Positions 17,170 through 25,576 of a DNA stretch of 64,000 nucleotides are shown here, in pieces (position 1 is the first letter of the stretch; each line of letters opens with the position of its first letter). The stretch is from Candidatus Avelusimicrobium gallinaceum (GTDB taxonomy: Bacteria > Elusimicrobiota > Elusimicrobia > Elusimicrobiales > Elusimicrobiaceae), in assembly GCA_944324965.1 (NCBI GenBank), contig CALUYH010000004.1, positions 40,997-104,996 of the forward strand, given 5' to 3'. Under the pieces are notes generated by a model. The model worked only from the letters and a program-made list of their open reading frames with translations. It had not been told where the DNA came from and made no database searches. The position numbers and the translations under genes are program-made.

Positions 17170-17771
17170 ATGAAAAAACTTTTTTACTGGTCTGTGCCTT
17201 ATGGTTGGGCGCAACCTGGGCGGCGGGACAGGAATACCCCGAATGGGTGAGCGAGGTGCAACAAACGGCCCGGCAGGCACATCAGGGCCAACTGCCCACC
17301 GATTTGTACCGGGCGCGGGCCGCGCGGGAAAGCCTGTACATCGGTTTGTGTTATGATTTTTTTATGCAAGAAACCAGCCCTTTTGTACAATATGTAAAAA
17401 CCGCTATGCCGGACCGGGCGGACAATTATTTGCAGTGGGCGTATACCTTGGCCAAAGGGCGGCGTGAATGGCTGCAATCGGACGCCGCCGCCGGCCCTTT
17501 GTTTGCGCACTATGCCGTGATGGCGGCCCGCCCGTTGGACTTGGTGGATATGAGCGAAGAAGGCTTTTTAAAACTGCGGGAACTGCTGCGGGGGGAATTC
17601 CCTGCGGCGCGCATTTTCCGGGCGCCGCGCACGGAGCGGCAGGGCAGCACGGTGATGGTATGGTTTACCAATTGGACCAACCGGGACAAAGTGCTCCGGC
17701 TGGCGTTTAATACGGATCTGTATGTATTGGACGTCTGCCGCAACGATTGCGAGGAAAATCCGTTCCGGTAA
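17170..17771 (+). CDS. Secreted protein of unknown function, frameshifted in its signal peptide
   Basis: From the ATG at 17170, preceded by GGGAGC, the frame reads MKKLF and then runs into an early stop. One frame over, the codons read LLVCALWLGATWAAGQEYPEW and stay open to 17771. Adding one T to the six-T run at 17180-17185 would join them into a normal signal peptide. The mature part (about 185 residues, rich in Arg, Ala and Trp, with a CRNDC motif near the end) matches nothing I know. Either the reference has a homopolymer error, the gene is phase-variable, or it is broken. As written, translation would need a TTG start at 17205. Confidence 0.5.
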
Positions 17772-17866
17772 AGGGAATACCTGCCGCGGACAGCGTCGGC
17801 TGAAGGCGGCGGTACGGATGGCGGAGATAATAAGCTGTAAATAATTCTTATTTAAAAGGGAGAAAT

Positions 17867-18352
17867 ATGAAGAAAGGATTTACGTTAATAGAATTGCTGG
17901 TAGTGGTGTTGATTATCGGTATTCTGGCGGCAGTGGCGTTGCCGCAGTACGAAACCGCGGTGCTCAAATCGCGCTTTGCCACCATTCGCACCGTAGCGGA
18001 AAACCTGAAAAAAGCGGAAGAAGTGTATTATCTGGCCAACGGGTATTACGAGGCCAATTCCAGTAAATTGGATTTTGATTATGACAATGTCTGTTCCGGC
18101 ACGGACGTCATTCAGTGCGAAAACTATTTTTATGTGGACATTATCAGCGGTTCCGGGGTGAGTACTACGCCGTCTAGCAACTTTATTGCGGTGTATTACT
18201 GCCCGGATATATCCTGGGAGACTTGCAGAACCCAATGGGATTTTTCCTATCAGATCTGGCTGGACAATTCTTCCCATCCCGGGGAGCGCAACTGCTCCTC
18301 CCGCACCGATAAAGGCGCCAAAATGTGCAAAGTGATTCAAGCTTCCAATTAA
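17867..18352 (+). CDS. Type IV prepilin-like protein (pseudopilin), copy 1
   Basis: A 161-residue protein with a short basic leader (MKKG), a cut site before Phe, then FTLIELLVVVLIIGI, with Glu at mature position 5, as in type IV pilins. ALPQYETAVLKSR follows. The C-terminal globular part has paired cysteines (about C78/C84, C111/C120) and ends CKVIQASN. No pilus assembly gene is nearby, so the machinery must lie elsewhere. The ribosome site AAGGGAG is good. It is a paralogue of the gene at 51686-52204. Confidence 0.85.
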   Translation: MKKGFTLIELLVVVLIIGILAAVALPQYETAVLKSRFATIRTVAENLKKAEEVYYLANGYYEANSSKLDFDYDNVCSGTDVIQCENYFYVDIISGSGVSTTPSSNFIAVYYCPDISWETCRTQWDFSYQIWLDNSSHPGERNCSSRTDKGAKMCKVIQASN

Positions 18353-18370
18353 GGATTTTGAAAGGCAATA

Positions 18371-18400
18371 AAAAACCCCGCTCGTTGGAGCGGGGTTTTT
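18371..18400. terminator. Bidirectional terminator between the prepilin and hydrogenase genes
   Basis: CCCCGCTC pairs with GAGCGGGG over GTTG, flanked by an A-run and a T-run. It serves two converging genes. Confidence 0.85.
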
Positions 18401-18413
18401 GTTTAAAAGCACC

Positions 18414-19880
18414 TTATTTGGTTTCTTTCTTTTCGTCCAGCGCGCAAGGCACTTTGGGGCTTTGGGCCACCAGGTCCTTAATCGGCTTAATGACGGCTGC
18501 CTGCTTTTTGATTGTGCAGGGCCCGCCAATGCATCCGCCTTTGCAGCTCATCACTTCCAACAGTTGGAAGTCGCCCGCGCCTTTGGCATACGCGTTTAAC
18601 AGCATCATCGTCTTTTTATCCAAGCCGTTGATGGCCATTTTCTTGAACGGACGTTTGCCGGCGATGGCGTTTTCCACCGCTTGGGCCACGCCGCCCGTTA
18701 CGCCGTAGTAGCGCGCTTCGCCGGAGATTTTGGGGTCCAGCGGGGTTTCTTCGCATTCGGCCGGGTTGATGCCCTTGGCGTCCAGCATGGCGCCGAGTTC
18801 TTCGTAGGTCATCACAAAGTCAATGTTCGGGTCTTCCATTCCTTCCACGCGTTTGGAAACGCACGGCCCCACAAACACGGTGACGAACCCGTTTTTCTTT
18901 TCAATTTCGGCCGTATAGCCCGCCGGAGTCTTGGTGTTGGACACAAATTCTTTCAGCGCCGGCAAGTGCTTTTTGACGGCCTGAATCCACGCCGCACAGC
19001 AGGAAGTGGTCATAAACCGGGCGCCTTTTTCCAGGCGTTCCACCAGTTCGCGCGCTTCGTTGGCGGTGGTGATGTCGGCCCCTTCGGCAACTTCGGTCAC
19101 TTTGTCAAAGCCGGCCTTTTTGATGGCGGTAATCAGCTGCGGGAGCGTGCAATCAAACTGCCCCACGATAGAAGGCGCAATCATCGCGCAGACTTTGTTG
19201 CTGCTTTCCATCTGGCTTAAAATATCAATCAGCTGGCTGCGTTCCATAATGGCGCCGAACGGGCACGCGTCCATGCAGTGGCCGCAGGAAATGCATTTGT
19301 CAAAATCAATTTGGGCAAACCCGTTGTCGCCTTTGTGGATGGCGTTTACCGGGCAGGATTGTTCGCACGGAACCGGCACATACGTAATGGCGTTGTACGG
19401 GCAGACGGCTTTGCACTGCCCGCAGTTTTTGCATTTGTCCGGGTCAATGTGGGATCTGCCGTCCGCAAACGAAATGGCACCGAATTTGCACGCCTGCTGG
19501 CACGGACGCGCCAAGCAGCCTTGGCAGGCGTCGGTGACGATGTGGCGCGCCTTGATACAGCCCTTGCAGGCAATGTCCATTACGGTCAGCGGCACTTCCG
19601 GCACCGCTTTGCGCAAGAGCGCCTGTTTGGCGTAATCGTTTAGCGAGGTGGCTTCGTCGTCCTTTTCTACGCTGCAGCCCATAGCGGCCAACGTGCGCGC
19701 ACGGAAGACGGCGCGTTCTTTATAAATACAGCAGCGCACCGCGGATTTGGAATCCGGGGGAATCACTTCAAAGGGAATACGGTACGCACTTTTTTCCAGC
19801 GTGCCTTTGTCAAAAGCCTCTACGACTTTTTTTAAGGCTTCGCGTTTAAAATACACGGCTTTATTGTCTGATGTGTTCAT
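18414..19880 (-). CDS. Monomeric [FeFe] hydrogenase, group B-like
   Basis: A cytoplasmic H2-evolving or H2-sensing enzyme of 488 residues. A Cys-rich N-terminal region (about 70-130) leads into ferredoxin-type [4Fe-4S] motifs (CKNCGQCKAVCP, CISCGHCMDACP). The H-cluster motifs are L1 TSCCAAW, L2 GPCVSKRVE and L3 CKGGCIGGPC. The alanine in L1, glycine in place of methionine in L2 and a C-terminal GGPC differ from the classic A-type (TSCCPGW, MPCxxKxxE) and fit group B. No subunits for electron bifurcation or maturation (HydEFG) are in view. There is no clear ribosome site; the -10 lies ten bases before the ATG. Confidence 0.9.
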   Translation of the reverse strand: MNTSDNKAVYFKREALKKVVEAFDKGTLEKSAYRIPFEVIPPDSKSAVRCCIYKERAVFRARTLAAMGCSVEKDDEATSLNDYAKQALLRKAVPEVPLTVMDIACKGCIKARHIVTDACQGCLARPCQQACKFGAISFADGRSHIDPDKCKNCGQCKAVCPYNAITYVPVPCEQSCPVNAIHKGDNGFAQIDFDKCISCGHCMDACPFGAIMERSQLIDILSQMESSNKVCAMIAPSIVGQFDCTLPQLITAIKKAGFDKVTEVAEGADITTANEARELVERLEKGARFMTTSCCAAWIQAVKKHLPALKEFVSNTKTPAGYTAEIEKKNGFVTVFVGPCVSKRVEGMEDPNIDFVMTYEELGAMLDAKGINPAECEETPLDPKISGEARYYGVTGGVAQAVENAIAGKRPFKKMAINGLDKKTMMLLNAYAKGAGDFQLLEVMSCKGGCIGGPCTIKKQAAVIKPIKDLVAQSPKVPCALDEKKETK

Positions 19881-19890
19881 AATTACCTAT

Positions 19891-19899
19891 ATTCTACCA
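19891..19899 (-). promoter_or_regulatory. Extended -10 promoter of the hydrogenase
   Basis: On the minus strand TGG-TAGAAT ends ten bases before the ATG, leaving almost no leader. Confidence 0.55.
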
Positions 19900-19927
19900 T
19901 ATTAGGCGTAACGTTCGGGAAGGGCGG

Positions 19928-20674
19928 CTAGCGGATTTCCAGCCGGGCCAGCAGGGGGTTATGGTCCGAGGCGTCCGTCACGCGCACGCCTGCCGCCAGC
20001 ACTTTTAATCCGCGCACGAACAAGTAATCCACCGGGCGGCCCCAAAAGCGGGTGCGGGCGTCCGGCTCAAAGGCTACTTCGCTTAGTCCTGCCGTTTTGG
20101 CCGTGCATTGCAGCAAGCGGCGGCGTTTGCTGCTCCAGGAATTGAAATCTCCGCCCAATAACACCGGGCCGTTAAACCCCAGCAACAGTTCGGCCGCGCA
20201 GCGCAGGTTTTTTTCAAACGTTTTTAAACCGGTAAAGTTGATGGCGTGCACGTTGATGACCAACAGCGAATGTTTGCTGTGCTGTAAGGGGACCAGGGTG
20301 GCCAGCGTCATTTTGGGCATACGCAAAATGGGCTCGCGCTGGGCGGCCGAAAAGGCCACTTGCGCGGGTTTTGCCGTGCAGCCGGTGGCCACGCCGATGG
20401 GGCTGTTGTCTTTGAGTGAAAAGAAACTGACTGCGCCCGTCCAATAATACGGGGCGGCATCCATAACCGTTTGCACTTTGTCGGTGCGGTGCACTTCCTG
20501 CGCCAGAAACAAATCGGCCGCGGCAGAAATTTTTTGAAAGTCCTCCGTCCAGCTTTTTTGTTTGCACTTTTGCCAGTTCCAAATGCACACGGTAAACCGC
20601 CGCGGCAGGGCGTCCTGCGTGGGGCGGCCGTGTGCGGTGAGAACTTCTGCCGGGCGGGGTTGTTTGTAAAGCAT
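19928..20674 (-). CDS. Endonuclease/exonuclease/phosphatase (EEP) family protein
   Basis: A 248-residue EEP-fold hydrolase with the conserved metal and catalytic motifs FLAQEVHR (Glu), INVHAINF, GGDFNSW, VDYLFVRG and the terminal SDHNPL. There is no signal peptide. Its layout recalls the YafD-like EEP group. The substrate could be DNA, a phospholipid or a nucleotide. It starts one base after the clsA stop, so it belongs to the cardiolipin synthase unit, which makes a lipid-linked role worth considering. Confidence 0.8.
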   Translation of the reverse strand: MLYKQPRPAEVLTAHGRPTQDALPRRFTVCIWNWQKCKQKSWTEDFQKISAAADLFLAQEVHRTDKVQTVMDAAPYYWTGAVSFFSLKDNSPIGVATGCTAKPAQVAFSAAQREPILRMPKMTLATLVPLQHSKHSLLVINVHAINFTGLKTFEKNLRCAAELLLGFNGPVLLGGDFNSWSSKRRRLLQCTAKTAGLSEVAFEPDARTRFWGRPVDYLFVRGLKVLAAGVRVTDASDHNPLLARLEIR

Positions 20675-20675
20675 A

Positions 20676-22115
20676 TTAATAATAAGGCGTCAGCAGGCGC
20701 AGCGTATTGTCCGCCAGCGTGCGCCACAGGGACGGATGGAGGTGGTCCTCCAGTTTTTCCATACGGGCGTTTTCTTTTTTACGGGCGATAATCTGGCCGA
20801 TTTGCTGGGCCAGCGTTTTATCAAAGCATTCCAAATTGCACTCAAAATTCAGCTTAAAGCTGCGCACGTCCCAGTTGGCCGAACCGACGAACACCCACAC
20901 GCGGTCCACCAACATCATTTTGCTGTGGTCAAACGGCGGCTGCGTGCGGTAGATTTTAACGCCCTTTTTAAGTAACCGCGCAAAATTGGCGCGCATGGCG
21001 CCGTCCATCCCCAAGATGTTGCTCTTGGACGGCAAAATAATTTCCACATCCACCCCGCGCATGGCGGCCAGCTCCAGGTTGACCAGCATTTCGTTTTCGG
21101 GCAGGAAATACGGCGTAACGATTTGCACCGTTTTTTGCGCGCAGGTTAAAGCGCCCAACATCATCTGTTCAATTTTGCCGTAATCGGCATCCGGCCCGTC
21201 CGGGATAATACGCGCGGGCATTTTGCCGGGCAGCGGCCCTTTGGCACGGAATGAAGCCGGGATAAAGTGTTTCTTGCCGGAGAAAATCCAATCTTCCTCA
21301 AACACGCGCGACATTTGGTCCACCACCGGCCCCTGCACGTGGAAGGTAACGTCTTGGATGGGTTCTTTGGGGTTCGTGCTGACCAGGTTTCCCTCGGCCA
21401 CGTTCATCCCGCCAAAGACGGCTTCCTGCCCGTCCACGATTAAAATTTTGCGGTGGTTGCGCAAATTGACAAACGGCAAATCAATCGGTTTTTTGGAAGG
21501 CAAAAAGACCGAAAATTCCACTCCCGGCAACCGCTTGAGGGCGGCGGCAATCGTGGGTTTGGAATAGTTGAGCCCCACGCCGTCTACCAGCACTTTCACT
21601 TTGGCTCCGTTTTTGGCGGCTTGCCGCAGGGCGTCTGTAAACATTTTTCCGGCGCGGTCGTTATTAAAAATATAGCTTTGCATCAGCACTTCTTTTTGGG
21701 CGCCGGCAATCAGCTTGCACATGGCGGGGTAGGCTTCGTCCCCGTTCACGTACGCGCGGGCCGTGTTGCCCAAGGCAAAGCGCTGGGGGTGCACTTTGTA
21801 GCCCAGGTGCATTAATTGCAAAAAGGGGCGGGGAATTTCCTGCTGGATTTCTTCTTCCGTTTTGCCGGTGAGGGTAAAAATATCCGGCCCTTTGTTGCGC
21901 AGGGAAAGGGCTTTGCGGCGGATACGGTTGATGCCGAACACGACGTAAATGATACTGCCCAAAAGCGGGGTAAGCCACACGAGGCCAATCCAGCCGAAAG
22001 AACTTTTTACGTCGTCCTTACGGCAAATGATATGCCCGGTTACTACAATTTGCAAAATTAAATACAGTAACCCGGCTATTCCAAAAGAGGACATTGAAAC
22101 AGGATCCATATGCAT
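20676..22115 (-). CDS. clsA: Cardiolipin synthase A
   Basis: A membrane phospholipase-D-family enzyme joining two phosphatidylglycerols to cardiolipin. The 479 residues start with two membrane helices (about 8-30 and 42-62), then hold two HKD motifs, HRKILIVDG near 225 and HSKMMLVD near 405, each followed by the usual Gly/Asn (GGMNVAE, GSANWD). A TATAAT ends six bases before the ATG at 22115 and there is no good ribosome site, so the first ATG may be used from a leaderless mRNA. ATGs at 22109 and 22094 are alternatives. Confidence 0.9.
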   Translation of the reverse strand: MHMDPVSMSSFGIAGLLYLILQIVVTGHIICRKDDVKSSFGWIGLVWLTPLLGSIIYVVFGINRIRRKALSLRNKGPDIFTLTGKTEEEIQQEIPRPFLQLMHLGYKVHPQRFALGNTARAYVNGDEAYPAMCKLIAGAQKEVLMQSYIFNNDRAGKMFTDALRQAAKNGAKVKVLVDGVGLNYSKPTIAAALKRLPGVEFSVFLPSKKPIDLPFVNLRNHRKILIVDGQEAVFGGMNVAEGNLVSTNPKEPIQDVTFHVQGPVVDQMSRVFEEDWIFSGKKHFIPASFRAKGPLPGKMPARIIPDGPDADYGKIEQMMLGALTCAQKTVQIVTPYFLPENEMLVNLELAAMRGVDVEIILPSKSNILGMDGAMRANFARLLKKGVKIYRTQPPFDHSKMMLVDRVWVFVGSANWDVRSFKLNFECNLECFDKTLAQQIGQIIARKKENARMEKLEDHLHPSLWRTLADNTLRLLTPYY

Positions 22116-22121
22116 ATTTCC

Positions 22122-22127
22122 ATTATA
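22122..22127 (-). promoter_or_regulatory. -10 box of clsA
   Basis: TATAAT on the minus strand, six bases before the first clsA ATG, consistent with a leaderless transcript. Confidence 0.5.
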
Positions 22128-22163
22128 GGAAATACAAGCCCCTTGGAAAGGAGAAAATTTAGG

Positions 22164-23036
22164 TTAGCTGCTTTGCGGGTTGATAAGCGGCGTGCCCGCC
22201 GGGATTTTGCTGGGGGTTAAGGCCGGCAACGGCGTGGCGTTTACGGCGCGGGGCATATACATTTGGTCTTCCCCCGTGCCGCCGGAAACGAGCGCTTTGC
22301 GCACGGGGCGGTTGGCGCGTTCCAAGGCTTCCTGGCGCTGCTTTTGCAGTTGGGCCTGGCGTTGCTGTTCGGCCGCTTTTTGTTGGGCGGTCAGTTTTTT
22401 GTTGCCGGCGGAAATCTGGCCCACAAACGCGTAGTAGGCGTCATCCCCGGCAAAGGTGCGCACCAGCGTGTCCTGGTCAAACATAAAATAATGCGGGGTG
22501 GGTTTTTTGTTGTTGATATCCGAATAGTTCATTTGGTAGACGGTGTATGTCTTGCCGACGGTATTATCCACCAGGTTCATCAGCGTGGCTTGTTGTGCGT
22601 AGGCTTGCAAAAAATCGTTCCGGTCCACGCCCAGGTTCACTTTGTATTTTTTGTTTACGGCCAGGACGTCTGCAATGTTGGCGGCGCAGGCTACAAAGGT
22701 TTGCGGATCTTCGGCCTTGAACAAAAATTTGCGGTAACTGCCGTCGTCACTGCCGTAGCGGACATAGGCATATTCTTTGCCGTCTTCGGAAGAGAGAATA
22801 TCGTCTTTGGTGGATACGTTTTCCACGTGGTAAAGCACGTAGGTGCGGTCTTTGCCGCGGAACAGACGCGTGAGCTGCGGGGCGGTTTTGTCCCAAATGG
22901 ACACGGACGGCCGCGCAGCCGCCGGTTCCCCGTGCATTTCAATCACGATTTCATCTTCCGCATTTTCGTAATGCTGGGCCGCAATGGGCAGACACACTGC
23001 ACACGCCAGCAGCCCGGCTGTCAGCCATTTGTTCAT
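22164..23036 (-). CDS. Exported protein of unknown function
   Basis: A 290-residue protein with a clear signal peptide (MNKWLTAGLLACAVCLPIAA-Q). The middle is mixed alpha/beta with several Tyr/Asp-rich strands. A Gln/Lys/Arg-rich, likely coiled-coil segment follows (about 215-250), then a Pro-rich end. I recognise no family. The start at 23036 is where the signal peptide begins; an extended -10 (TGCTACAAT) ends six bases before it, so it may have a leaderless mRNA of its own. A longer frame starting at 23063 is possible. Confidence 0.6.
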   Translation of the reverse strand: MNKWLTAGLLACAVCLPIAAQHYENAEDEIVIEMHGEPAAARPSVSIWDKTAPQLTRLFRGKDRTYVLYHVENVSTKDDILSSEDGKEYAYVRYGSDDGSYRKFLFKAEDPQTFVACAANIADVLAVNKKYKVNLGVDRNDFLQAYAQQATLMNLVDNTVGKTYTVYQMNYSDINNKKPTPHYFMFDQDTLVRTFAGDDAYYAFVGQISAGNKKLTAQQKAAEQQRQAQLQKQRQEALERANRPVRKALVSGGTGEDQMYMPRAVNATPLPALTPSKIPAGTPLINPQSS

Positions 23037-23042
23037 ACTTGT

Positions 23043-23051
23043 ATTGTAGCA
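23043..23051 (-). promoter_or_regulatory. Extended -10 promoter of the exported protein
   Basis: TGC-TACAAT on the minus strand, six bases before the ATG, overlapping the region just after the cysK stop. Confidence 0.5.
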
Positions 23052-23063
23052 ATCGGCGGGCAA

Positions 23064-23975
23064 TTATTCAAATAAGTCCGTGCTCAAATACCGTTCCCCG
23101 CTGTCCGGCAATAACGTAACAATGTTTTTCCCCGCGTTTTCGGGCCGGGCAGCCACTTGCATAGCGGCCCACAGTGCCGCCCCGCCGGATATGCCGGCCA
23201 GCACGCCTTGGCGCGCGGCCAATTGGCGCGCTGTTTGAAAGGCGTCCTGCGTTTGAACGGGGATGATTTCGTCCAATAAGCTGCGGTCCAATACCGCCGG
23301 CACAAAGTTGGCCCCAATGCCCTGAAGGCCGTGCGGCCCCGCTTTCCCGCCCGATAACAGCGGCGAGTCGGCCGGTTCTACGGCGATGATTTTGACATGC
23401 GGGTTTTGCTTTTTTAAAAATCGCCCCGTGCCGGTGATGGTCCCGCCCGAACCGACGCCCGCCACAAAAAAATCTACACGTCCGTTTAAATCGTTCCAAA
23501 TTTCAGGGCCGGTGGTTTTTTCGTGCGCCCGGGCGTTGGCGGGATTGTCAAACTGGCCGGGCATAAAAGCGCCGGGCGTTTCATCCAGTATTTTTAACGC
23601 CGCGTCTATGGCGCCCTGCATACCGGCCTGGCGCGGGGTAAGCACCAGTTGGGAGCCCAAGGCTTTTAACAGCTTTTGGCGTTCCGCGCTCATATTTTCG
23701 GGCATGGTTAAAATGAGCTTGTAGCCGCGTTCCGCCGCCAAAAATGCAAGCGCAATCCCGGTGTTGCCGCTGGTGGGTTCCACCAACGTGGCGCCCGGGG
23801 CCAGGCGGCCTTCCTGCTCGGCCGCGTTTAGCATAAACAGGGCGGCGCGGTCTTTTACGCTGTACGGGTTGCACATTTCCATTTTGGCCCACACATGCCC
23901 CGACCCGACGGGCAGGCGCGTAATTTCCAGCAGCGGCGTATGGCCGATGCGGTCTTCCCATTTTTGTATTTTCAT
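23064..23975 (-). CDS. cysK: Cysteine synthase (O-acetylserine sulfhydrylase)
   Basis: A PLP enzyme making cysteine from O-acetylserine and sulfide. It has 303 residues from the ATG at 23975. PLP lysine: NPYSVKDRAA. Substrate loop: EPTSGNTGIALA. Phosphate loop: GVGSGGTITGTG. The C-terminal LLPDSGERYLS is complete. TTGGAG precedes the ATG; a TTG start six codons earlier is less likely. No serine acetyltransferase is nearby. Confidence 0.93.
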   Translation of the reverse strand: MKIQKWEDRIGHTPLLEITRLPVGSGHVWAKMEMCNPYSVKDRAALFMLNAAEQEGRLAPGATLVEPTSGNTGIALAFLAAERGYKLILTMPENMSAERQKLLKALGSQLVLTPRQAGMQGAIDAALKILDETPGAFMPGQFDNPANARAHEKTTGPEIWNDLNGRVDFFVAGVGSGGTITGTGRFLKKQNPHVKIIAVEPADSPLLSGGKAGPHGLQGIGANFVPAVLDRSLLDEIIPVQTQDAFQTARQLAARQGVLAGISGGAALWAAMQVAARPENAGKNIVTLLPDSGERYLSTDLFE

Positions 23976-24063
23976 AAATTGATATTTCTCCAAAAAGAAT
24001 TTCTTTTATTATAGTGTTTCGGGGCCTTTTTGTCAGCGGGTGGTTGGCGCCCGGCTAAAATTT

Positions 24064-24071
24064 TATACAAT
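24064..24071 (+). promoter_or_regulatory. -10 region of the RND operon
   Basis: TTATACAAT, 48 bases before the ATG at 24119. The intervening leader is GC-rich (CGCCCCCAGGGGGG could pair on itself), followed by the ribosome site AAGGGGA. No operator for a TetR or MarR regulator is evident. Confidence 0.45.
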
Positions 24072-24118
24072 GCAAGAACACGCCCCCAGGGGGGTATTAT
24101 GATAAAGGGGATTTACGA

Positions 24119-25567
24119 ATGAAAAGAAAACTGCTTGTCCGGGCGTTTTTGCCCGTCTTTGTTTTGCCGGTTTTGTTTTTTTGCGGATGCAAGAAAGCGG
24201 ACCAATCCGGTGCTATGCCGGTGCCTACCGTCAACGCGATTACGGTCATCCAGCAGGATTTGCCGTGGAATATAGAATATCCGGCCCAGGTGGCGGGCTC
24301 GCTGGAAATACAAATCCGTGCGCAGGTGGGCGGTATTTTGCAGGCCCGTTTGTATAACGAAGGCGAATACGTACAAGAAGGAACGCAGCTTTTTCAGATT
24401 GATGACAAATCCTATAAAGTAGCGCTGGAAAAAGCCCAAGGCACGCTGGCCCAGGCCCAGGCCGAAGAACGCCGCACCCAGCGCACCTATGCGCGTATGA
24501 AACGCCTCCGCGCGGACAATGCCGTCAGCCAGCAGGACTACGACAATGCCCTCTCCGCCTACGAGACCGCCCAAGCCAACGTGAAAGTGGCCAAGTCCGG
24601 CGTGAGCGATGCGGAAATCAATTTGGGCTACACCAAAGTAACGGCGCCGATTTCCGGTATCGCGGGCAAAGAAGCCCAATCCGTGGGCAGCTTGATTTCG
24701 CCCACCGGCGAGTCCGGCTTTTTGACCACGATGGTGCAAATCAACCCGCTGTACGTCAATTTTTCTATGCCCAGCCGCCAGTTTGAAAAATTGGCCGCGG
24801 GCTTTGTGTCGGGGCAGATTTCCATCGGCACGGCGGAGCAGCAGGACAAACTGGCCGCCGACCAATACCGCAAAACGGCCGCGGCGGACGCCCCGATTTA
24901 TGTGGAAGTGCTGTTAAATAACGGCAAGATTTATCCCGAAAAAGGCAAAATTATTTTCTTTGACAGTTCCGAAAATACCCAAACTTCCAGCTTGGCGATG
25001 AAGGCCGAATTTGCCAACCCCAACAACTCCCGCGCTTTAATGCCGGGGCAGTTTGTGCGGGTGCGGCTGGTGGGCGCGGTGTACAAAAACGCGATTTTAA
25101 TTCCGTCTTCCGCCCTGCTTAACACGGCCCAGGGGTTGGTGGCGTACGCGGTGGACGCGAATGACACCATTGCGGCCCGCCCGGTGCAGGCCCAGTTGCA
25201 GGACGATATGTACATCGTGACCGACGGATTGAAAGCGGGGGACCGCATTTTGCGCGAAGGGTTGATTAAAGTGCGCCCCGGCCAGCAGGTGCAGGTGAAA
25301 ATGCAGGATTTTAAAGTGGGCGAGCAAAAAGAGGAAGAAGAAACCCTGTCGCAGGACGGGCGCAGTGTCGCCACGCTGGAAGAAGAAATTGAATCTTCCG
25401 AAGCGTCCGATGAACAAGCCCTGCCGGAAGAACAATCGGTCCCGGCGGACAATACGCAACCGGCGGACGCTGCCCAAGCCACCCCGGCCGCAGATAAACC
25501 CGCCGCTTCGGCCCAACCGGCCCCGGACGCCAAAGCGGACGCTCCCGCCGCGGAAACGGCCCAATAA
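24119..25567 (+). CDS. RND efflux periplasmic adaptor lipoprotein (AcrA-like)
   Basis: The membrane fusion protein of a tripartite drug pump. It has 482 residues: lipobox LFFCGC, beta-barrel/lipoyl halves (QVGGILQARLYNEGEYV), an alpha-hairpin near 100-150, the second lipoyl half (GYTKVTAPISGI) and beta-barrel and membrane-proximal domains. After about residue 400 it has an unusual acidic, then Pro/Ala/Asp-rich tail of some 80 residues that classic AcrA lacks. It is the first gene of a three-gene pump operon. Confidence 0.9.
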   Translation: MKRKLLVRAFLPVFVLPVLFFCGCKKADQSGAMPVPTVNAITVIQQDLPWNIEYPAQVAGSLEIQIRAQVGGILQARLYNEGEYVQEGTQLFQIDDKSYKVALEKAQGTLAQAQAEERRTQRTYARMKRLRADNAVSQQDYDNALSAYETAQANVKVAKSGVSDAEINLGYTKVTAPISGIAGKEAQSVGSLISPTGESGFLTTMVQINPLYVNFSMPSRQFEKLAAGFVSGQISIGTAEQQDKLAADQYRKTAAADAPIYVEVLLNNGKIYPEKGKIIFFDSSENTQTSSLAMKAEFANPNNSRALMPGQFVRVRLVGAVYKNAILIPSSALLNTAQGLVAYAVDANDTIAARPVQAQLQDDMYIVTDGLKAGDRILREGLIKVRPGQQVQVKMQDFKVGEQKEEEETLSQDGRSVATLEEEIESSEASDEQALPEEQSVPADNTQPADAAQATPAADKPAASAQPAPDAKADAPAAETAQ

Positions 25568-25576
25568 GGAGTGGGT

